From an uncultured Eubacteriales bacterium (GTDB taxonomy: Bacteria; Bacillota; Clostridia; Oscillospirales; Oscillospiraceae): 18,641 nt of DNA. The stretch is taken from positions 1 through 18,641 of the forward strand of contig CABSFY010000043.1 in the NCBI GenBank assembly GCA_902477055.1, in the 5' to 3' direction. Shown here in pieces: positions 14,374-18,641 of this stretch. Within the stretch, counting starts at the first letter, position 1. Every line of letters starts with the position of its first letter. A program made the position numbers and the translations under genes. The notes beneath the pieces are model-generated. The model searched no databases, was not told where the DNA came from, and was given only the letters and a program-made list of their open reading frames with translations.

Positions 14374-14940
14374 ATGGCTTTTTGTATCAAATGCGGCACG
14401 CAACTGCCGGATGATGCGCTGTTTTGCCATATCTGCGGCCAGCGCACGCCTGTTGCGGCGCAAGCGCCGGTTTCCGCACCGTCGGTAACGCAGGCTGCTC
14501 CTATGCAGCGATCCGCAGCGGTTACGCAGGATCCTCCCGTGCAAGGCGCTGCTGCGGCACAGGTCCCGCCCGTGCAGACACCGCCCGCCGCGCCGATGAT
14601 GAGTGCAGAGGCCGCTTACGCAAAGGCGCTGGAAAACTCCATGATGTTTGCACTGCTGGGGCTTGGTTCCTTGGTGCTGGGCGTGCTGGTGTGGTTTCTA
14701 TTCAGCATGTGGATCGGCGCAATTCTCGCCATTGGCGCAGAAATTCTTGCGCTCATGCCAAACACGCTGCTGCACAACGCCTTCAAACGCTACAATCAAA
14801 ACCCCAACCGCAAGGCGCGTAATCAGGAAGAAAAAGCGCTTCGCAAGGAGATGCGCGCAAAATACCCCGGATATCAATTTTCGTTTATCCTCGGCGTTGC
14901 CTGCTTCTGCGTTGCCGTCGTTTTCGTCATCTTAATTTGA
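14374..14940 (+). CDS. Zinc-ribbon protein with three membrane segments (188 aa)
   Basis: The N-terminal zinc ribbon (C4, C7, C18, C21 in MAFCIKCGTQLPDDALFCHI) is followed by a Pro/Ala/Gln-rich linker (27-75). Two adjacent membrane helices (about 90-130), a basic loop (KRYNQNPNRKARNQEEKALR) and a final helix (about 169-188) follow. Unlike the other zinc-ribbon proteins here it has almost no outer domain. It is the last gene of the 11083-14940 operon; AGAGG lies just upstream of ATG 14374. The function is unknown. Confidence 0.86.
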   Translation: MAFCIKCGTQLPDDALFCHICGQRTPVAAQAPVSAPSVTQAAPMQRSAAVTQDPPVQGAAAAQVPPVQTPPAAPMMSAEAAYAKALENSMMFALLGLGSLVLGVLVWFLFSMWIGAILAIGAEILALMPNTLLHNAFKRYNQNPNRKARNQEEKALRKEMRAKYPGYQFSFILGVACFCVAVVFVILI

Positions 14941-14948
14941 AATACAGC

Positions 14949-14988
14949 AAACCGCCGCAGAGACGAATTTTGTCTCTGCGGCGGTTTT
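14949..14988. terminator. Bidirectional terminator between convergent operons
   Basis: A perfect 16-bp stem (14949-14964 with 14972-14987) with a GAATTTT loop and a short T-run on the plus strand. It lies between the zinc-ribbon operon and the convergent kinase gene, whose TAA stop is inside the stem. It may serve both strands, although the minus-strand U-tract is weak. Confidence 0.8.
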
Positions 14989-15712
14989 ATAGCGCCTCCA
15001 GCAGTGCTTCCACGGTTTGGTAGCGGCTGGCGGGGTCGATTTGGGTGCATTTCAAGACGATTTTGCCCAAACGACCGGGGGCGAGGCGTTTGGCAGGGTG
15101 CTCGCCGGTCATGAGGACATTCATCAGTACGCCGAGGGCAAAAATGTCCGTCCGCTCGTCGCATTGGCTGATGCCGAGCTGTTCGTACGCGGCGTAGCCG
15201 ATCGTGCCGAGGACGGCGGTGGCCTGCTCGACACCCGGTGCGGTCAGCTCGGAGGCATTGAGGTCGATGAGCTTCACCGCGCCGGTGGGTGTGATGAGGA
15301 CATTTTCCGGCTTGAGGTCGCGGTGGAGGATGCCCAACCGGTGCAGCGCCGCGACACCGCAGCAAATCTCGCGCAAAAGCCGTACCGCGCCGCGAGGGGT
15401 GTACAACCCGGTTTCCAGAACCTCCGCCGCTGTGATGCCGTCGATGGCCTCCTCGAAAACAAGCTGGCCCTCCGGAAAATGGCGGCTTTCGTAGACCGTC
15501 GGGAGATTCTTGTACCGAACGCCGACCAGCAGATCGTAGGCCGGTACGGGCGTTTGATATTGCCGCAGAATCAGGTCACGTCCCAGCGTCCGGTGGCGCA
15601 GGCGAAGAACCTTTGCACCGTTCTTATCGGACAGGTGCGCGACCGTTAGGTAAAGCTCGTCCAAAACGCAGGGAAGCGTGTTTTGGGCGAGCTTTGTCGT
15701 TTTATTTTCCAT
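14987..15712 (-). CDS. Atypical Ser/Thr protein kinase-like protein
   Basis: A 241-residue cytosolic Hanks-type kinase fold without a membrane or PASTA region. The C-lobe has LHRDLKPEN (D132, K134, N137), the activation-loop GTIGYAAYEQ and RTDIFALGVLM (D189). The N-lobe is degenerate: no clear glycine loop (SDKNGAKV), Arg50 in LILRQY where the ATP-binding Lys of VAIK is expected, and no obvious alpha-C Glu. The DFG motif reads DLN (150-152). It may be a weak kinase or a pseudokinase. The ATG overlaps the sortase stop by 11 bp, so the two are coupled. Likely a regulator of the surface operon or its sensing partners. Confidence 0.85.
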   Translation of the reverse strand: MENKTTKLAQNTLPCVLDELYLTVAHLSDKNGAKVLRLRHRTLGRDLILRQYQTPVPAYDLLVGVRYKNLPTVYESRHFPEGQLVFEEAIDGITAAEVLETGLYTPRGAVRLLREICCGVAALHRLGILHRDLKPENVLITPTGAVKLIDLNASELTAPGVEQATAVLGTIGYAAYEQLGISQCDERTDIFALGVLMNVLMTGEHPAKRLAPGRLGKIVLKCTQIDPASRYQTVEALLEAL

Positions 15713-16499
15713 TTCCGTCCGCAGCCTCCCATTCGTAGCCGAGAAGGAGCAGACGCTCGTCGCCGCTGCCGCCGTAGTAGCAGGTGGAGAGGGTAACGAG
15801 CTGCCGTCCGGCCTGCGGCATGATGCCCGTTGCGTAGACCGATTTTTCCGTCACATTTTGCAGCAGCGCTTCCAGCTCCGCCGCGTCGGCAACGGGGCTG
15901 TCGTACCATTCGTCCGTCGGTCCGACGAGGGCGACGGCAAAAATGCGATAGGTTTTGCAGCCCGCTGCCGTTTCAAACTCGAAGCTCGGATGCGCCGTCA
16001 GATACGCCGCGTCGATATACTCGCACAGCGTCGAGAACATCGTGCCGTTTTTCATATTGTGGCCGTAGACAATCAGGCTGCTGCCGTCGAGGGTGCAGCG
16101 CTCGTCCAGAAACGGCACGCCGCTGTGGCTGTATTCGTCGCCGTCGAAGTTGAGGCGCAGATATTTCTGCGGCTCGGCCGGCGTGTACATGACGGGGTAG
16201 TCCACCGGCGTTCCCTCGAAGCTGAGCCACGCCACGCAATCCGGATTTTTCGCGGTCAGCGAAGCAATATTGCGCTTATGGATTGGCTCCGGCTCGGTCG
16301 GCACTGCACTGTCCGATGGGACCTGCGATGCGGGCCGGGTCGTCGTTTCGGGCGCGAAGGTTTCCAACGCGGCGGCCAGTGAAGCGAAGGCATCCGCTTC
16401 GTGCTTTCCCGTCAGCAGCTCACTGCCGATCATCCAGCAGGACACGCCGAACACACACAGAAGGGGAAGCAGGACCAGCCAAAGGTACTTTTTCTTCAT
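15702..16499 (-). CDS. Class B sortase
   Basis: A 265-residue membrane-anchored transpeptidase with an N-terminal anchor (about 5-24) and a Pro/Thr linker (50-73). The catalytic core carries His147 in IVYGHNMKNGTMFSTL, Cys240 in LVTLSTC and Arg249 in GSGDERLLLLGYE. The YGHNM...MF and TLSTC signatures fit class B. Sortases link secreted proteins to peptidoglycan or to one another. The gene starts 3 bp after the stop of the TasA-like gene upstream and overlaps the kinase downstream. No LPXTG- or NPQTN-like signal with a hydrophobic tail is visible in the adjacent secreted proteins, so its substrate may lie outside the window. Confidence 0.93.
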   Translation of the reverse strand: MKKKYLWLVLLPLLCVFGVSCWMIGSELLTGKHEADAFASLAAALETFAPETTTRPASQVPSDSAVPTEPEPIHKRNIASLTAKNPDCVAWLSFEGTPVDYPVMYTPAEPQKYLRLNFDGDEYSHSGVPFLDERCTLDGSSLIVYGHNMKNGTMFSTLCEYIDAAYLTAHPSFEFETAAGCKTYRIFAVALVGPTDEWYDSPVADAAELEALLQNVTEKSVYATGIMPQAGRQLVTLSTCYYGGSGDERLLLLGYEWEAADGNGK

Positions 16500-16502
16500 C
16501 GA

Positions 16503-17231
16503 TCAGTCCGCAGGGTTTGCCGTTTCGGACGTTGCGGGAGCGGGACTCTCGGAGGGCTGCACGGTTGTCTGCGGCTCGGTCGTAGCCGCGGCGGGTGCTT
16601 CCGTGGGAGCCTCGGTCGGCTCGGTTATGCCGGTCGCTGCCTCCGTAGCCTCGGTAACGGAAGGCTCCGTCGTGGCGGGAGCGTCCTTCACAGCGGTCAC
16701 ACCATTTGTGTCGATGCCGTTCGGAGTCAGCAGGCAGCCGTCGGTCAGCAGGGCTTCCGCACCATTATAAACACCCCAGCAGGCTTCAAAGGACAGCTCG
16801 CTATCGCTGCCAGTGGAAACGCGGAAGGTTAGCGTTGTTCCGGACGCGAGCGCTACCGTCGGATGGCTTTGATCGTTGAGGGAAACCTTGCAATAGCCTG
16901 TTTTCGCCGTGCCGTTCGCCGTTAATGTAACCTGATATGTAGTGTTTGCTTTCAGATTAAAAATCATGCCTTCTGAATTAACCGAAGTCAATGGCGCAGC
17001 GCTATCCGTTGCCGACGCCGAATCGACCACCTGTACATCTACCGCAAAGCTGGCCGACTGGATGGATGCAACATTACCGTCCACGCGGGCGGTAAACCAT
17101 GCCCAAGTTGCGCCGAACAGGCACACAACGCAGAGGCAGAGCGAAAGCAGCGCCGGCGCGATCAACCGCCACGGGCTCGGTATCTTTTTGTGACCCTGTT
17201 CTGCGTTTTTCAAATTCTTGTCTTTCAGCAT
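16503..17231 (-). CDS. TasA/camelysin-like secreted protein (242 aa)
   Basis: A basic N-terminus and hydrophobic segment (about 22-40) are followed by GATWAWFTARVDGNVASIQS, the pattern seen at the SipW-type cleavage site of TasA/CalY proteins (aromatic-WFT, then N-x-I-x-(S/T)). A beta-rich domain runs to about 180. The C-terminal 60 residues are a Thr/Glu/Pro/Ala low-complexity tail ending TANPAD, without a sorting helix. TasA relatives form extracellular matrix fibres, and that role is inferred. GGATGAGG precedes ATG 17231. It follows a large hairpin after the upstream TasA-like gene and is followed 3 bp later by the sortase. Confidence 0.75.
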   Translation of the reverse strand: MLKDKNLKNAEQGHKKIPSPWRLIAPALLSLCLCVVCLFGATWAWFTARVDGNVASIQSASFAVDVQVVDSASATDSAAPLTSVNSEGMIFNLKANTTYQVTLTANGTAKTGYCKVSLNDQSHPTVALASGTTLTFRVSTGSDSELSFEACWGVYNGAEALLTDGCLLTPNGIDTNGVTAVKDAPATTEPSVTEATEAATGITEPTEAPTEAPAAATTEPQTTVQPSESPAPATSETANPAD

Positions 17232-17267
17232 AGATAGACCTCATCCTTTCACATTCTGCTTCAGGTA

Positions 17268-17300
17268 GGCAAAGGGTACGAGCAGCTCATACCCTTTGCC
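17268..17300 (-). other. Strong intergenic hairpin between the two TasA-like genes
   Basis: A 15-bp stem (17268-17282 with 17286-17300, one G-U) with a 3-nt loop and no U-tract on the minus strand. A second stem, 17303-17313 with 17316-17328 (2-nt bulge), lies beside it. Together they could act as an RNA-processing or stability element that sets different amounts of the two matrix-type proteins. They may instead be a copy of a dispersed intergenic repeat. Confidence 0.6.
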
Positions 17301-17337
17301 CACCCCTCCCGCCGAGGCGGGAGAGGGGAATGGAAAA

Positions 17338-18641
17338 TTATTGAACCTTCGTGCCGTCAATGGTAACAGTCAGATGCGCGGCATCCATGCTGTTCTTGTT
17401 GGCCCAGACCTTGCTGCCGGTGTTCTTGCCGTTGGCAAAGCCGTTGACCGTCACATTGTTGACCGTCAGCGTATAGGTTGCGTTGTAGTCGTTACCGATT
17501 TCAATCGCAGCCTTACCGGCAGTACCGTTGTTGCGGTCGTTGAAGGTGCAATTGGTAACCGTCAGATTCGTGGGTTTCTCGGAGGTAGCCTGACCATAGA
17601 GCAGGATGGCCTTGCCGTTGGTGTTGAACACACAATTCTCGAAGGTCACATCCGTACCGCCCCAAGTCCAGATGGAATACTGGTTGGCCATCGTGTTTTC
17701 AAACTTGCAGTCGATGAAGGTTGCCTTACCATACAGAGTGGTAACGCCCTTAATGGTACAGTTCTTGTAAATCAGCTCGTCGCAAACGATGCCGTCGTAA
17801 GTATCCGTACCATTTTCAATGGTAAGGTTCTCAAAGGTGAAAGTTGAGCCGCGCTGATAGTTCAGGTGCTTTGCGCCCTCAGCACTAATCGCCTTGCTGG
17901 CAACGTCAACCGTCTGGCTGCCGTCGCCGATAATAGTGACATCGCGGCTCTTGTCGCCTTCGTGGGCGATGCCGTTATCAAGGGTAACTTCGGCGTTGGC
18001 AGGGAGTGCGATAGTAGCCTTCCCGTCCGTGGTTGCACCAGTGATAAGAGCGTTCAAATCATCGGTGTTGCCGGCGACGGCGGGAAGCTCGGCTTCTGCA
18101 TCATACTGGTTGTCGTTGCTGTCGTACTCGTAAGTATACTGCGTTGCGACCACGGTCAGGCCAATGCCGTTAAGCGTAAGGCCCTGGTACTCGTTACCGG
18201 CTGCTTCCTTCATATGACCGGAGATGGCAAACTGGATTTCACTAGATTCGGAATCTGTCGCAAGAGTTCCGGCGGGGAGCAGATGACCTTCCCAGCCCTC
18301 CAGCTTTTCGCCCTCGTTCGCGCCGTTCTTCTTCACAGTGAAGTCGATTGCTTCGAGCAGCTTGGTGTCGCCGGTCGCGCCGTTGACAGTGACCTTATAC
18401 TTGAGCGCGAGTTTGCCGTTGTTGCGGATGCGCAGCTCGGGCAGGACATAGGTGCAGCCCGGCTCCCAGAGGAGTTCTTCGCCCGCAGGAGCATCCGCGG
18501 ACTTGATGAAGCTGAGCGTTTTGCCCTCGGCAGAAACCCACTTTCCTTCAGCGCTGTCCCTCATTTCTAGGACAAGATCAAACGTACCGGACTGGATGGT
18601 GTTGACCGCGGTGGATGCGGTGTCGGTGAACCACGCGAAGG
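17338..18641 (-). CDS. TasA-like protein with beta-helix-like C-terminus, 5' end cut by the window
   Basis: The frame runs past the window edge. The sequence upstream of the internal ATG at 18564 reads FAWFTDTASTAVNTIQSGTF, the TasA/camelysin cleavage-region pattern, so 18564 is not the start. After a beta-rich N-terminal domain (through about GLTVVATQYTYEYD) comes a repetitive stretch of short Thr/Asn/Val strands. It includes FTFENLTIENGT, YKNCTIKG, FIDCKFENT, FENCVFNTNG and VTNCTFNDRNNG, typical of a right-handed parallel beta-helix (pectate-lyase-like fold). It ends TIDGTKVQ with no sorting signal. It is likely a secreted surface or matrix protein, the first visible gene of the sortase operon. 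Confidence 0.8.
   Translation of the reverse strand, partial: FAWFTDTASTAVNTIQSGTFDLVLEMRDSAEGKWVSAEGKTLSFIKSADAPAGEELLWEPGCTYVLPELRIRNNGKLALKYKVTVNGATGDTKLLEAIDFTVKKNGANEGEKLEGWEGHLLPAGTLATDSESSEIQFAISGHMKEAAGNEYQGLTLNGIGLTVVATQYTYEYDSNDNQYDAEAELPAVAGNTDDLNALITGATTDGKATIALPANAEVTLDNGIAHEGDKSRDVTIIGDGSQTVDVASKAISAEGAKHLNYQRGSTFTFENLTIENGTDTYDGIVCDELIYKNCTIKGVTTLYGKATFIDCKFENTMANQYSIWTWGGTDVTFENCVFNTNGKAILLYGQATSEKPTNLTVTNCTFNDRNNGTAGKAAIEIGNDYNATYTLTVNNVTVNGFANGKNTGSKVWANKNSMDAAHLTVTIDGTKVQ

Noticed and set aside
17866..18570. 234-codon plus-strand open frame opposite the partial TasA-like protein
   Set aside because: The minus-strand frame has a TasA-type signature and beta-helix repeats. 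The plus-strand frame has no recognisable features.
1..18641. CRISPR array, tRNA or rRNA genes, prophage or integrase attachment sites
   Set aside because: No regularly spaced short repeats, no tRNA-like cloverleaf and no integrase were seen. The repeats found are the RAYT palindromes and the duplicated intergenic element.

Overview
The window looks like chromosomal DNA of a Gram-positive Clostridia-type bacterium, probably an Oscillospiraceae/Ruminococcaceae-like gut anaerobe. The reasons are the rpmA-obgE order, GC-rich coding with strong Shine-Dalgarno sites and sigma-A type promoters, a class B sortase, two TasA/camelysin-like secreted proteins, a lipoprotein, and several membrane proteins with an N-terminal zinc ribbon. 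The taxon is inferred from gene content and was not checked by any search.

Positions 1-2146 hold the end of rpmA (L27), a strong terminator, a REP-associated tyrosine transposase (RAYT) and obgE. The RAYT sits between two housekeeping genes, overlaps the obgE start, and carries a perfect 30-bp inverted repeat pair inside its own reading frame. Positions 2147-4300 hold an unfamiliar 541-residue protein (DEDDh-exonuclease-like N-terminus plus three Ada-like zinc modules). It lies between two diverged copies of a ~190-bp element. Each copy has a -10 box, a 5' hairpin, a pyrimidine-rich linker, a C-rich-loop terminator hairpin and then a -35 box for the next gene. Pairing is kept by compensatory changes, so the element is probably a duplicated small RNA.

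Positions 4344-7524 are a tight operon (MATE exporter, M20 amidohydrolase, pyroglutamyl peptidase) with 4-bp ATGA overlaps, suggesting turnover and export of small peptides or amino-acid derivatives. Positions 7577-9227 hold a uracil permease. Its leader has a promoter, a 32-codon reading frame with two U-runs, and an intrinsic terminator whose left arm contains the leader stop codon. This layout resembles the UTP-sensitive attenuation of E. coli pyrBI, and no PyrR-type site was seen.

Positions 9227-14940 hold two minus-strand regulators (HTH proteins) with one zinc-ribbon membrane protein. Divergent from them is a plus-strand operon of zinc-ribbon membrane proteins and a lipoprotein. Positions 14987-18641 (minus strand, transcribed toward lower coordinates) hold a TasA-like protein with a beta-helix-like C-terminus (cut by the window edge), a second TasA-like protein, a class B sortase and an atypical Ser/Thr kinase. 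Together 9.2-18.6 kb looks like a cell-surface assembly and sensing island.

The best candidates for something undescribed are the duplicated structured RNA around the exonuclease/zinc fusion, the leader-peptide attenuator of the uracil permease, and the surface/zinc-ribbon/kinase island.
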